Program-made: the position numbers and the translations under genes
NCBI RefSeq assembly: GCF_030867095.1
Contig: NC_081824.1
Span: forward strand, 140,707,433 to 140,771,432
Source: Alligator mississippiensis
Lineage: Eukaryota; Chordata; Crocodylia; Alligatoridae
Length of the DNA stretch: 64,000 nucleotides
Direction of reading: 5' to 3'
The notes under the pieces: model-generated
Database searches by the model: none
Told to the model about the DNA's origin: nothing
The model's input: the letters and a program-made list of their open reading frames with translations, nothing else
Shown: one piece after another, positions 23,441 through 33,959 of the stretch
Layout of the letters: every line of letters starts with the position of its first letter
Numbering within the stretch: the stretch's first letter is position 1

Positions 23441-23508
23441 GGGTCCCACTCAATTCACAAAAGCGATGGAGGGGTGATTCAAGTCCAATAAATGATTGAG
23501 AACCACTC

Positions 23509-24115
23509 TATCAGAAGAATGAAACTTTTAGAATAGTCTTCCAATCAAAGTGGTGGGCCAAAAATCCTAAATCTCTTGACGATTAAACTGGGTAAGCTTT
23601 ATGGAAGGAATGGCATGATAGGACAGGGTATTTTGGCATGCTGTTCAGCATGCCTGATGTTGAGTCATGTTTGCAGTCCCCAGGTTGGGGTAGAAAAGTG
23701 GCTCTTGTTATATAAAAGGCAGTTGATAATCCCATACCTCAGGGCCTTTGCTGGTTGCCAATTGAGGCCAGCAAATAATTGTTTTTCTCTCAGTAATACT
23801 GGTTTCTATCTTTGTTTTGCATTGATTTTAATTTCATCTTTGGCATTGGGACACTGGCCCTAGCTAAGACTAGGAATTTTTTACAAGTGCACTGATAAAT
23901 CTACTGATATTTAACTGCCCCCCCCCCCTTCTACCCCCAGAGATTCCTCCCTAGAAGATCATGCTCTTCCACTCAAAGTCATACTGGTCATCAATTCTGG
24001 GGCCAGAAAATAATTTTTTCCTACGTCAGATTGGTACAGACCATAATGGGTTTTGCTGCCTTTTGTAGCATAGGGCATGGTCCTTTTCCTCAGATATTCT
24101 GAGCATCTACTAATC
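23509..24115 (+). mobile_element. old L2/L3-like LINE, relic 2, segment 3 and 3' UTR
   Basis: Immediately after the hAT the plus strand gives NSLPIKVVGQKS (near 23535) and ALWKEWHDRTGYFGM (near 23595), the last blocks of an L2/L3 ORF2, directly continuing the FLTIG-like block that ends at 16941. A 3' UTR-like tail follows: AAAATAATTTTTTCCTACG, GGGTTTTGCTGCCTTTTG and AGCATAGGGCATGG. This arrangement is familiar from L3-type elements of amniotes. The end near 24115 is approximate. Confidence 0.65.
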
Positions 24116-24273
24116 AACTATCTTCCTGTTGCTGCTATGAACAGGGCTTTGGCAGTGCCTTTGTTTTCCATGTTTTACCTATGAAATGGTATGAGGTGTT
24201 CACATCTATGAACCCTCTTTCGAGGGGGCCATAAACATTTTGTTCAAAAGTCAAAAAGGGACCAGTCCTCCAT

Positions 24274-24309
24274 TTTATCTCAGTAGCTCACTTTATCTCA
24301 GTAGCTCAC
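24274..24309 (+). repeat. 18-bp exact tandem duplication
   Basis: TTTATCTCAGTAGCTCAC occurs twice in succession (24274-24291 and 24292-24309). The two copies are identical, so the duplication is recent or maintained. Confidence 0.9.
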
Positions 24310-24463
24310 ACAGATCCAAAGCAGATGACCCTACCTCTGTCTGAGGTGTTTAGATGTGAGCATAGGCACTTCCCTGGTACACACTTGAACTACTGGTCTA
24401 AGAGGCATTCAGGGATGAGGGTAATCTGTCTCTCCTGTTAAAGATGTTCAACTTTATAGAAAG

Positions 24464-24854
24464 CAGGGCTGTCCAACTGGCATCCTGTTCCAGCTGCTGC
24501 TGCAGCCAGGGTCTCAAGGCTCCTCCTCTCTCCCTCAACTTTCATTTCCTGCTCTTGTAGGGGTGGGGCAATGCAGCCCATGGCACCAGAAGAGCCTGTG
24601 GCATGGTACAGCAAGGAAGCAGAGATAGGGGCCACCCACTTGCATGGTGCAATAGCTGCCTGTGCATGCAGTGCAGCTGTGGAGGAGGGAGTGGTCACCC
24701 GTGTGCACAGTGCAGAGGCACTGCTCCACATACATGGTGCAGCAGGATGGGCCATGTACTAGTACAGGCCAAGGATCCATGGCTTGTACTAGTGCATCGC
24801 CACTGGTACAGCCTGGTGTGAAGCCCCAAGCCACTTAGAGGATTGACAGACCTG
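24464..24854. mobile_element. probable hAT-like element with GC-rich core
   Basis: The left end CAGGGCTGTCCAACTGGC resembles a widespread hAT terminus, and the right end GATTGACAGACCTG is its imperfect inverse. The outside 8-mers (ATAGAAAG and GCATAAAA) do not match convincingly, so the duplication is unproven. The interior is richer in GC and carries repeated CATGGTGCA-like words. ORFs of 60-105 codons on both strands have no domains. Confidence 0.5.
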
Positions 24855-24914
24855 GCATAAAATAACAAGGCATTTTTTTTGTGCCAGAGAGAGAGCAAGA
24901 GGTGATAAAAAGTC

Positions 24915-24965
24915 TATAGCCCAGTGGCTAGGGCACTTCCCTGGTAAGACCTGACTTCCATTCTA
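24915..24965 (+). mobile_element. tRNA-like SINE head
   Basis: TATAGCCCAGTGGCTAGGGC fits a pol III A box (TRGCNNAGTGG), and ACCTGACTTCCATTCT sits where a B box would be. A related head occurs at 56345-56405 (TAGTCTAGTGATGAGGACAC). The body after it is not recognisable. Confidence 0.45.
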
Positions 24966-24969
24966 TTTA

Positions 24970-25740
24970 TATTTAAGACTTTCATGACAAGTGAAATAAC
25001 TATAGGGTGAGAGTCCACATTCAGACTTCTTGACCTGGGTGAAAGTGTGAACTGCTTTGACTATTGAGTAAAGGGTGGAGGGGGAGAGTCTTCTTTTGTG
25101 TGGGTGAGGTGTTCCCAAAGCACAAGTACCAGATCAAGCCCCTAGGTGACACTGACAGGGGCACCCTTATTCTGTGAATCCTGGTGGGGCTTAGCTGTGA
25201 GCTAGGGTTTAGATGTGAGCAAGCTACTTTGAGATGACAGGATTGAAAAGGTTGTGTGCATATACAGCAGCAGAAACATAGGTGCCTATGGAAGCATAAG
25301 CACTGAGGGACTTTTGGTGCTGACAGAGTTATGTGGGGATTTGGAGGATGTAAGCAGTGTCCAAACGTTAGACTTAAATGTCTAAAGAGGCTTTTTTGTG
25401 CCTAAATCCCCTTGTAAACCTAGGCTTCATTGCCTGTAAGGGATAGGAAAGTAAATCTAGGATGTATACATAGAAAAAAGTAACCATTTCTACACTGCTT
25501 AAAGAACTTGTGTGACTATACCTGGAATATGGTGCAATAATCCAGGTGCTATGAAATGCATTGAGAGGTTCAGAAACAAAGGGGCATAAATTGAAGCTAA
25601 GAAAGGACCTGGATTAATGTGGATTACGTGACGTTTAATTATAAAATGCCTCTTTAAGATAGAAGTCTAACTACCAAAGGATAAAAAACTGCACCTGCAG
25701 TTGTGAGTACAATATATCTGAAACTGAAAAAGGGGTGGCC
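24970..25740. other. intergenic sequence, no gene seen
   Basis: There is no coding frame of note and no transposon terminus. GTGCCTAAATCCCCTTG near 25397 echoes the phrase near 11555. Confidence 0.5.
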
Positions 25741-25744
25741 ACTT

Positions 25745-25808
25745 TAATGAGCTTGCCATAGCGCCTTGCATTACCATGCAAGAAGCCTGGGTTGTATTCC
25801 CACTCTTT
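25745..25808 (+). mobile_element. tRNA-like SINE head
   Basis: The stretch GAGCTTGCCATAGCGCCTTG, CATTACCATGCAAG, then GCCTGGGTTGTATTCCC has tRNA-like spacing and a near-consensus B box (GGTTGTATTCC against GGTTCRANTCC). The A box is poorly preserved. It is probably an old tRNA-derived SINE rather than a functional tRNA, because no acceptor stem pairs. Confidence 0.4.
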
Positions 25809-26354
25809 GTATGTTTCTGGACCATATGGGACTGGAATAGGGAAAGGCTCTGTCTGATTGCACTTGACAGTGATTTTTATGGCCAACTATGACCACTTCT
25901 AATGGGCCAGCCTTTCATGGCTGAAAGGTTGATACCCCTGAGGGAGCTGTGGGGTAGGGGGTTGGCATGATAAGAGTTGATTTTTCAGTACTTAACAGAG
26001 GTATAAATGCATCCTGTTCTTTGACATAGGGAAAATAAAGTTAGACATTTAGAGGAAAGAAATATTACAGGGTCTCTGGGGTCACATGGCCTTCTTCACT
26101 CCAAATTGTTACTATTAAATTGTAAGTGTAATTACTGTGTAAAGTGAGACATGAGGAAAAATTAATGGCATGATAACTGCTATGTCTCTGTAATCCCATT
26201 ACATGTTTCTTTGTATCTTGTCTAAAAAAGATTCCAGAATCTTTATTAACTGGAACAGTGACAAACCTGGTAATGGCATTTGCATTTTTAACTCCAGTGC
26301 TGACTGCTTTCATCTGTCTTCTGAACCACACATATCTTGTTTTTATTTTGAGAG

Positions 26355-26356
<2 letters not shown>

Positions 26357-26402
<46 letters not shown>
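26357..26402 (+). repeat. (GT)23 microsatellite
   Basis: A pure dinucleotide run of 46 bases without interruption. The 72-codon ORF crossing it is a by-product. Confidence 0.98.
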
Positions 26403-26404
<2 letters not shown>

Positions 26405-26653
26405 AAATGAAGACTTGCTAGTTCTGTGCAAAACTGTCATACAGAATCCTTATGACTCTGGAATCCCCTTAGGAAGTTAATTCATAGATTCATAGATGCT
26501 AGGGTCAGAAGGGACCTCAACAGATCATCAAGTCTGACCCCCTTCCTAGGCAGGGAAGTGCTGGGGTCAGATGACCCCAGCCAGATGCCTATCCAGCCTT
26601 CTCTTAAAGACCCCCCAGGTAGGGAAGAGTGCCACCTCCTTTGGAACCCCATT

Positions 26654-27775
26654 TCAAATTTTGGCCACCCTTACTGTGAATAAGTTTTTCCTGATATCTA
26701 GTGTAAATCTGCTTTCTGTCAGTTTGTGACCATTGTTCCTTGTTACCCCAAGAAGCGCCCTGGTGAACACAGCATCTCCGATCCCTTGCTGCATCCCCCT
26801 AACGAATTTGTAGGCGGCCACGAGATCACCTCTCAACCTTCTCTTGCAGAGGCTGAAGAGGTCCAGGTCCCTCAGTCTCTCCTCATAGGGCTTGGCCTGT
26901 AAACCCTTAACCATACGAGTGGCCCTTCTCTGGACCCTCTCAAGTCTATCAACATCCTTCTTGAAGTACGGCACCCAAAACTGGACGCAGTACTCCAACT
27001 GCGGTCTGACCAATGCCGCATAGGGGGGAAGTATCACCTCCTTGGCTCTATTTGTCGTGCATCTGCTGATGCATGATAAAGTGTGGTTAACTTTGCTGAT
27101 GATTTTGTCACACTGACAACTCATGTTCATCTTGGAGTCCGCTATGACTCCGAGATCCCTTTTTGCATCCATGCTGCTGAAAGGGTCACTTACCAACCAA
27201 TAGATGTGCTGGATATTTTTGCACCCTAGGTGCAGCACTCTGTACTTGTCCTTGTTGTACTGCATCCTAATGTGTACTGCCCACTTTTCTAATATGTCCA
27301 GATCTGCCTGCAATCGTTCCCTACCCTCCAGAGTGTGCACTTCACCCCACAATTTAGTATCGTCTGCAAACTTGGACAGAGCACACTTCCCACCCACATC
27401 CAAGTCACTGATGCAGATATTGAAGAGTACAGGTCCAAGGACCGAACTGTGCAGGATCCCACTACCCACATCCTTCCAGAGTGATACCAACCCGTCTACT
27501 AGCACTCTCTGGGTGTGACCGCTAAGCCAATTTGCCACCCACCAGACCATGTATACATCTATGTCACAGCCTCTTAATTTATTTATGAGAATGGGATGAG
27601 ATCCCATATCAAAGACCTTGCTAAAATCCAAGAAAACAACATCCACCTCTACTCCTGCATCTAAGCATTTTGTGACCCTGTCACAAACAAAACCAGATTG
27701 GTCAGGCATGATCTGTCTGCTATGAATCAGTGCTGGTTTCCCTCCTGCATTATTTTTCCCACTGGACTCCCACAA
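26654..27775 (-). pseudogene. CR1 copy D reverse transcriptase and C-terminal domain
   Basis: This 373-codon minus-strand frame is the longest ORF in the window. It has motif A FLDFSKVFD (48-56), a ruined motif B (SGILHSSVL where SGVPQGSVL is usual, about 104-112) and an intact FADD (136-139). Next come ERVQRRATRMVKGL, LFSLCKRRLRGDLVAAYKFV, then RFTLDIRKNLFTVRVAKI at the end. QHGF is degraded to QSGF. The damage to motif B should inactivate it. The upstream fingers are in another phase at 27727-27975. Confidence 0.88.
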
Positions 27776-27975
27776 ATAACATCCTTCATAATCTTTTCAA
27801 AGACCTTTTCAAGGATGGAGGTGAGAATGACTGGCCTATAATTACTTGAATCCTCCTTCCTCCCCTTTTTGAAAATAGGGACCACATCAGCCCTTTTCCA
27901 GTCCTCCGGGACCTGACCCGAGCGCCATGAGCACTCAAACAGCCATGCCAGTGGTTCTGCTATGACACCGGCCAA
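27727..27975 (-). pseudogene. CR1 copy D RT fingers fragment
   Basis: This 82-codon frame has [36 protein letters not shown] and NYRPVILTSILEKVFEKI, the fingers region of a CR1 RT. It overlaps the next frame by about 50 bases in a different phase, showing a frameshift before QHGF. Confidence 0.85.
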
Positions 27976-28285
27976 TTCCTTCAGTACAGATGCAGCTCAT
28001 CTGGGCCTGCTGACTTGAACACATCCAGTCCACCCAAGTGACTCTGCACCAAGTCAGCGTCAACAGTTGGTGGGCTGGTGTCCCTCTGATGTCCATCTAA
28101 GAACCCATTAGGAGATTTATCTTGACCCGTGTTCAGGAACACCGAGGCAAAAAACTAATCGAATAGCACAGCCTTGTCCCCCCTGTCTGTCACTAATTGC
28201 TCCTCCTTATTCAGTAGGGGTCCTATGCTGCCCTGTGCCTTCCTTTTACTCCCTACATACCTAAAAAAAAGACTTTTTGTTGTCT

Positions 28286-29460
28286 TTAATTTGTGTTGCC
28301 AGCCTCAGCTTTGCAGTTGCTTTCTAACTGCCTCCCTGCAAGTGCGGGCCAAATAGGTATACTCCTCCTTGGTAGCTCCCCCCGGCTTCCACCGCCTATA
28401 TGCCTTCTGTTTTGCGCCCTTAGGCTCCCCTGGATTTCCCTGTTTAGCCAAGGAAGTTTTTTGGCTCCTTTCACCCTTTCCCCTTGTACTGGGATAGTCT
28501 CCCTCTGCCCCCAAAAGATCACTTCCTTTAGAAACAACCACCCTTCCTGGACTCCCATCTCACCAATACTCTTATCCTGCACTGTGTCATTGACTAGACT
28601 CCTATGTACACTGAAGTTAGCCTTCCTAAAGTCAAGCACTTCCACCCTACTGGTTATCTTACCCAGCCTATGCCGTATGGTGAATTCGATTGATTGGTGG
28701 TCACTGTCTCCAAGGTGACCACGAACGTGCAGCTCCCTTATCAGGTCCTCCCCCATAGCCAACACCAAGTCCAGTAAGACATTCCCCCTAGTGGGACCGT
28801 ATACCTCCTGCATTTGGTGAAGGTCCTGGCTGCAGGTTAAGAACCTACGTGGATGGTTGGATTTGGCTGACTGCTCCTCCCAGTGGATGTCAGGGTAGTT
28901 TAGGTCCCCTATGACAACCATATTCCTAGACTGTACAGCCTCTGAGAGCTGCCTCAAGAATTCCAAGTCTAGCTTTTTCCTTTGGTGTGGTGGTCTGTAG
29001 CACACTGCCACCAAGTCCCTTTCCCCTCTACCTCCATGTATCTTAGCCCACAATGCCTCAACTTTCTCCTCCTCTGATCCCATTTTGATTAGAGTAGATG
29101 TATAATGATCCTTTACATAGAGAGCAACCCCACCCCCTTTCCTCCCTACTCTGTCCCTTCTGTACAACCTGTAGCCCTCAAATCCCAGTCATGAGTGGGG
29201 TCCTACCAGGTTTCTGTTAGCCCCACTAAACTGAAGTTGTTATCTGCAAGCAGAAGTGTAAGTTCTTCCTGCTTGTTCCCCATGCTCTTAGCATTAGTAT
29301 AAAGGCACTTGAGCTCTACAAATGGTGCCTTTGGTACTCCCCCCCCCCCCCGGCTCTGATGCCCAAAGGGCCCCTTGGTACTTACCTGGGGTGTACTGCT
29401 GCATGTCTCACAGTTTGTAAGTTCTAGACTCTCTCCATCTCCTGCCTCCCCATCCCCCAT
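28286..29460 (-). pseudogene. CR1 copy D endonuclease and linker
   Basis: The 85-codon frame 29203-29460 ends at TETW followed by a TAG in place of the second Trp. The 293-codon frame 28286-29167 then continues with GGGVALYVKD, VAVCYRPPHQ, GDLNYPDIHWEE, LDLVLAMGEDL, the intact final motif GDSDHQSIEF, and linker KLPWLNREIQGSLRAQNRRH. A frameshift lies between the two. Apart from that nonsense and frameshift, the catalytic Asn, Glu, Asp-Asn and Asp-His positions are all retained, unlike copies A and B. Confidence 0.87.
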
Positions 29461-29465
29461 CGTAC

Positions 29466-29831
29466 TTAGTGTAAAGCCTGATGTAGGAGGTCAGCCAACC
29501 TGTAAGAAAAGAGACTCTTACCTTTTGCAGAGAGATAAACCCCATTGCATCCCAGGAGGTCCCTTGCATGGAAGTGTGGATCATGGTCCAGGAAGCCAAA
29601 ACCCACACAATGGCACCAACTCTGGAGCCGCGGGTTGACTTCCCTGAAACAGGTGACATGATGGCTACTGCAACCGCTGACTGGGAGGATTAATGAGAAG
29701 AGCACCTGCTCCCCCATCTTCCTAAGCCTGGTCCCCAGAGCCCTGTAGTCACTCATGATACAGTCTGGACTACTCAAGGCTGCATCATTTGTTCCCACAT
29801 GGATGAGGACCATGTTACAAAGTCTAACCAC
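29466..29831 (-). pseudogene. CR1 copy D ORF1 C-terminal esterase-like fragment
   Basis: The 121-codon minus-strand frame carries VLIHVGTNDAA, the GTND block III of SGNH/GDSL hydrolases, then REVNPRLQSW, VGFGFLDHDPHF and GCNGVYLSAKGKSLFSYRLA. The last block should read DGVHL; here it is NGVYL, so both the Asp and the His of the catalytic pair are gone. CR1 ORF1 esterase function is poorly understood. The start is truncated. Confidence 0.8.
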
Positions 29832-29995
29832 TTCCAGTCATCACCTGTGCTTCTACCAACAGATGTGGATCTCTCTTGTCATAGCAGAGCATTGTTAGTG
29901 GTGAAATTTGTCTCCCTGCAATGTCATCACAAGGCCTGTTTGCAACTTAAATCCCATATAAATCCTATTTCAAGGGCTTTGGTTGGACTGACATA

Positions 29996-30919
29996 GGCCC
30001 TGTACAGGTGTTACATTTCTACCAGGAGAATCACTATTTCTACCCTATACAGGTATTACAGAGTAGAATCACTATTTTTACCCTGTAATAGTAATCACTA
30101 TTTCTACCCTGTACAGGTGTTACATTTCTACCAGGAGAATAGTGATTATCCTGGTAAAATGAGGAGAGTACAAGTGTGCACTGAATTTCTCTTGGGAAAA
30201 CATGTTTCTTCCAGGAGAAGATCTTCCAGGTCTTAGCCTGGAAGATCTTTCTTGGAAGAGAGAGTTCACTTGTACACTGCCCTCCTGGACAAGACCAGGA
30301 GGGGAGGGGAGGGGAGGGGAGGGGAGCAGCAACAGTACTAGTTGCTCCCCTGCTGCTTCATTAACTTGGGGACCATCCCCAAGCCTGGTTCTCAGCCTCC
30401 ATGCCTAAAAAGCCATCCCTGTCACCCAGCTGGGTGGCAGAGGTGGAGATTGTCAAGCCCCAGAGGCTGGGAACTGAGGCCAGGGAAGCTATCCCCTCCC
30501 CAGTTCACAGCTTGCTGGTCTTTAAATGCCATGTATACAGCAATTTAAGAGCTGGGGATCTGGCACCTGAGATCCGGGAGGCTATACCTGGCCCCACTTC
30601 CCTGGGCCTTTGGCTTGAAATTACCCATCTGGGCTTCACATGCAGTGATTGAAAGTCCAGGGGGCTGCCCATTGACAGCCTTCCCCTTCTCAGGCAGGGG
30701 AGAAGACAGGTTATCAAGTAATAGGCTCCCCTAAGCAATGTGGGTGGTTGAGGGAGAAGCTCTCTAGTGCCTCCTGGCTGGACAGCTTGCCTGTAAAGCT
30801 CTTCAGCCAGGCAGTTGGGACACATGTATACTGCTATAGCAGGTCCCGAGCTATTTTTCTATCAATAAGAATGTTTCCAAAATTCTTACCGGTAGAACTG
30901 AACACTTGTATGTGGACCT
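29996..30919. mobile_element. MITE with duplicated terminus and internal hairpin
   Basis: The left end GGCCCTGTACAGGTGTTACA pairs with the right end, which on the opposite strand reads GGTCCACATACAAGTGTTCA followed by GTTCTACCGG. TA lies outside both. About 33 bases of the left end, CCTGTACAGGTGTTACATTT plus CTACCAGGAGAAT, are repeated at 30108-30140. The interior has a perfect 12-bp hairpin at 30219-30248 and (GGGGA)5 at 30301-30325, then a GC-richer core. It is related by its terminus to the elements at 2169 and 47875. No gene. Confidence 0.7.
30301..30325 (+). repeat. (GGGGA)5 microsatellite
   Basis: Five tandem GGGGA units, inside the MITE. Confidence 0.95.
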
Positions 30920-31297
30920 AGTGTATAGCGCTTGTACTGGCCATCAACATGAAGGATAATCTTTGTGAAAGGTAATGCATGCTCAATGTATCAGTTAAAA
31001 TCCATGACGAAACACCATAAAATGGTTTCAACTTTTTGCCCTGATTAATTTAAATCATGGAATAAGAAAAGCTCAGTTATGTTAATTGATACAACTTGCC
31101 CACAGGAGCATTGTGAAGCATGACATGCATGCATTCATTCATTACTGACATCTTCGAGGTATGAGTTCTTCCTTGAGGAGCTGTCTCCCAAATGTGATTT
31201 GGTGACTATACAGATTGGCAATAAAATTAGGAACACGGTGTTTTTATAATTATTAACTTGTCTGGGATCTGGGAAAAAAGCTTAGAATTATTTAGAT

Positions 31298-31560
31298 TGG
31301 GGGCGACCAAGCTGTGGCACAGGCATCCTCTGTGTGTGAAACTAGGCAGGTCAGGGAGGGGGACAAGCAGAACAGCAGGTGATGAGGTAGAAAGCAGAGA
31401 AGGAGATCAGGCAGGGACTACAGGGCATGAAGCAGGAAGAGAAGATTGGGTGGGGAGTACAGAATAGGGAGCTGAAAGCAGAGCAGCAGACTGGGCAGAG
31501 GAGAATGAACACTCATGGAGCTAATTTGTAGCACAACTTCCAAAAAGATTGGCCGCACTG
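31298..31560. mobile_element. 263-bp hAT MITE with perfect 8-bp duplication
   Basis: ATTTAGAT flanks both ends (31290-31297 and 31561-31568). The left terminus TGGGGGCGACCAAGCTGTGG and the right terminus, inverse CAGTGCGGCCAATC, are degenerate versions of one another and of the common hAT form CAGNGGCGGCCAA. No transposase is present. The 69-codon frame at 31258 is spurious. Confidence 0.8.
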
Positions 31561-31568
31561 ATTTAGAT

Positions 31569-33300
31569 GATGTTCTGCCTTGAGATTCTCAGGCTAATAT
31601 CCTTAAATAATAATAGTCAGACAACCAGCCTGACTCAATTCAAATAACTGAGGATAGCTGGAGTTGGTAGAGTTCTGCTTGTCTGTGGAATGGTTAAACT
31701 AACTCAATCTAAAGTTGGTCAAATTCATTTCCCTTTTTTATTTTTGGGAGTCAGAATTTCATTTCCCTAAAATGCACTGAGTGCTCAGGCAAGAGCTCCT
31801 GTACTGTCCTGAGTGCAGCTCTGCAATGACTTTTTGAAGAAGCAGTGGTAAGGAACAGGCTGAGGTTTGTGTTCTGAGGCAAAAATAAGTGCCCAGTAGC
31901 TTGACACATAACCACAACAATCTTGTAGGACTAAGGTGGATAATTAGTTTTAAGGGGGAGGAAGGAAAAGTTTTCCATTTTTCCCCTTTTTTTCTGCAAA
32001 GCTTGCAAAAATCCTCTACTGCTTTTTAAATTTTTTTAAAAATTTTTTGCTGCATATGCAACATTTTCTCCACAGCTCTGTTGCAAATCAAACTGCCCCT
32101 TGTGCAGGGGAAGTGAGCCTCCTCATGTTTTTCATGTCATTTCCTCTGTTTCCAAACTTTTTTTTTGTCTGAACATACAGACTTGGCCACAACCCATTAA
32201 TATCTGGTTCTAAAAAGCACGGAAGCTGTCAGCTGTTGGACTTTCTCTAGCTGCTCCTAGCTGATTCTATCAAATATTCACTGCACCTTTAAGTCAGCTG
32301 GCCTGATAAATGTGCTAGTGGTATTACCGTTTCTGTGCTCTGAATGAATTTATTGGTTTGAAGATGTCCTTCCTTAGTAGTGAGAAACAGAACCAAGCTG
32401 GCAGGGGCCTGGCTGAATGGGTGCGTTCATTAACTAAGATCAAAATACTTTAAAAGAACGTCAGCAAGGTTTGCTATTTTTGAGTAGCTTCTGCAGTGAG
32501 GATTAGTCATACAAAAATAATCAGTAGACTGTTTGTCACAGATGAAGGCCATGACACTAAAGATAACCCTGTTGTCAGGAGTCTTATAATACAGGGACAT
32601 GTGTTGCTTGGAAATGGAAACAAAGATAAATGTCCTTTTGCTAAATCAATAGAGATCAATTCAAAGTCAATAAGTCAAGAAATGGATAGCTTAACTGAGG
32701 AATAAATGGCAATATACCTCCAGGATAAGCCCAAAAGCCAGCAAACAGTGATGCTGAAGGAATGCATGTTATGGCAGTAAATGAGCAAGCACCAAATCAT
32801 GAACAAAACTAGCCTAAGACATAAAGGATTTATAGACTTCACTTTAACTATTTAGTGTTATAGGAACAGGATTTTCCCAGTGACACACACTGGTGACTTA
32901 GTGTTGAGGAGGAACTAAGGACTGGCTGGCTCCATGGGGTTAATTATCTACCAGTCAGCCATCTGTAACAGAGGATGTGACTAACTGACTTGAAGGAAAA
33001 GGAGCAGCATCAACTGGGGACAGCTTACTCATTTTCTTTATGCTACCCTGGGTATAGATAGGCAGCTTTCCTAATACATCAAATAAAGAATGAGAATCTA
33101 CATTTCAAATGTTTCTCACCCAAGTATAAAAAAGCTACAGTTTAGACATTTTTTTTGAAAAACTGCTGCAGCAGGAAGAATTATGAAATACATAATGGGG
33201 GATATGGGAAAAAAACAGCTCTACAGTAGTGGCAAAATGGAAGGAAAATGCACAATAACATTTGGATCACATTGGTATAATATACATCTTACCAATAACA
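31569..33300. other. AT-rich spacer, no gene seen
   Basis: Low-complexity T runs lie around 31980-32170 and no recognisable coding frame is present. Confidence 0.55.
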
Positions 33301-33392
33301 ATGATTCATAGATTCATGGATGTTAGGGTCGGAAGGGACCTCAATAGATCATCGAGTCCGACCCCCTGCATAAGCAGGAAAGAGTGCTGGGT

Positions 33393-33959
33393 CTAGATGA
33401 CCCCAGCTAGATACTCATCTAACCTCCTCTTGAAGACCCCCAGAGTAGGGGAGAGCACCACCTCCCTTGGGAGCCCGTTCCAGACCTTGGCCACTCGAAC
33501 TGTGAAGAAGTTCTTCCTAATGTCCAGTCTAAATCTGCTCTCTGCTAGCTTGTGGCCATTGTTTCTTGTAACCCCCGGCGGCGCCTTGGTGAATAAATAC
33601 TCACCAATTCCCTTCTGTGCCCCCGTGATGAACTTATAGGTGGCCACAAGGTCGCCTCTCAACCTTCTCTTGCAGAGGCTGAAAAGATCCAGTTTCTCTA
33701 GTCTCTCCTCGTAGGGCTTGGTCTGCAGGCCCTTGACCATGCGAGTTGCCCTTCTCTGGACCCTCTCCAGGTTATCCGCATCCTTCTTGTAGTGTGGCAC
33801 CCAGAATTGCACGCAGTACTCCAACTGCGGTCTGACCAGCGCCCAATAGAGGGGAAGTATCACCTCCTCGGACCTATTTGTCATGCATCTGCTGATGCAC
33901 GATAAAGTGCCATTGGCTTTTTTGATGGCTTCGTCACACTGCCGACTCAGCTTCGTCAC
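33393..33959 (-). pseudogene. CR1 copy E C-terminal domain, open frame
   Basis: This 188-codon frame is open from the truncation point to the natural stop after YLAGVI. It contains RQCDEAIKKANGTLSC, RPQLEYCVQFWVPHYKKDAD, NLERVQRRATRMVKGL, LFSLCKRRLRGDLVATYKFI and KVWNGLPREVVLSPTLGVFK. It lacks endonuclease and RT and so is a dead fragment. The absence of stops over 188 codons suggests it is a younger insertion than copy A. Confidence 0.9.

Larger units (their letters stand above)
16942..23508. mobile_element. hAT element enlarged by internal CR1 insertions
   Basis: The left terminus is CAGTGATTCTCAACC, followed by the GTTGTGGCACCCTGGGGTGC type of subterminal sequence known from hAT elements. 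The right terminus is GATTGAGAACCACTC. Flanking 8-mers are TATTGGAG (16934-16941) and TATCAGAA (23509-23516): five identities and three transitions, consistent with an old target duplication. Only about 180 bp at the left and 70 bp at the right are hAT sequence. The rest is the CR1 pair described below. LINE relic 2 reads across the two outer edges, which independently supports these boundaries. Confidence 0.65.
26480..29870 (-). mobile_element. CR1 LINE copy D, nearly 3.4 kb
   Basis: This is the longest uninterrupted CR1 here. Its 3' end is at 26480, where the + strand begins ATTCATAGATTCATAGATGC. Reading leftward to rightward on the minus strand it holds an ORF1 C-terminal piece, a full-length but broken endonuclease, the linker, the RT and the C-terminal domain. 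The 5' end near 29870 is truncated inside ORF1. No target duplication is seen, as usual for CR1. It is the same general subfamily as copies B and E, judging from the 3' block (complement of GTCAGAAGGGACCTCAACAG). Confidence 0.9.

Noticed and set aside
25745..25808. Functional tRNA gene
   Set aside because: Only a B box is clear. The acceptor and anticodon stems do not pair, so it is a SINE head.
26480..29870. Endogenous retrovirus
   Set aside because: The polymerase has CR1-type FADD and an APE endonuclease with no gag, integrase or LTRs, so it is a non-LTR element. No retroviral sequence was recognised elsewhere in the window.
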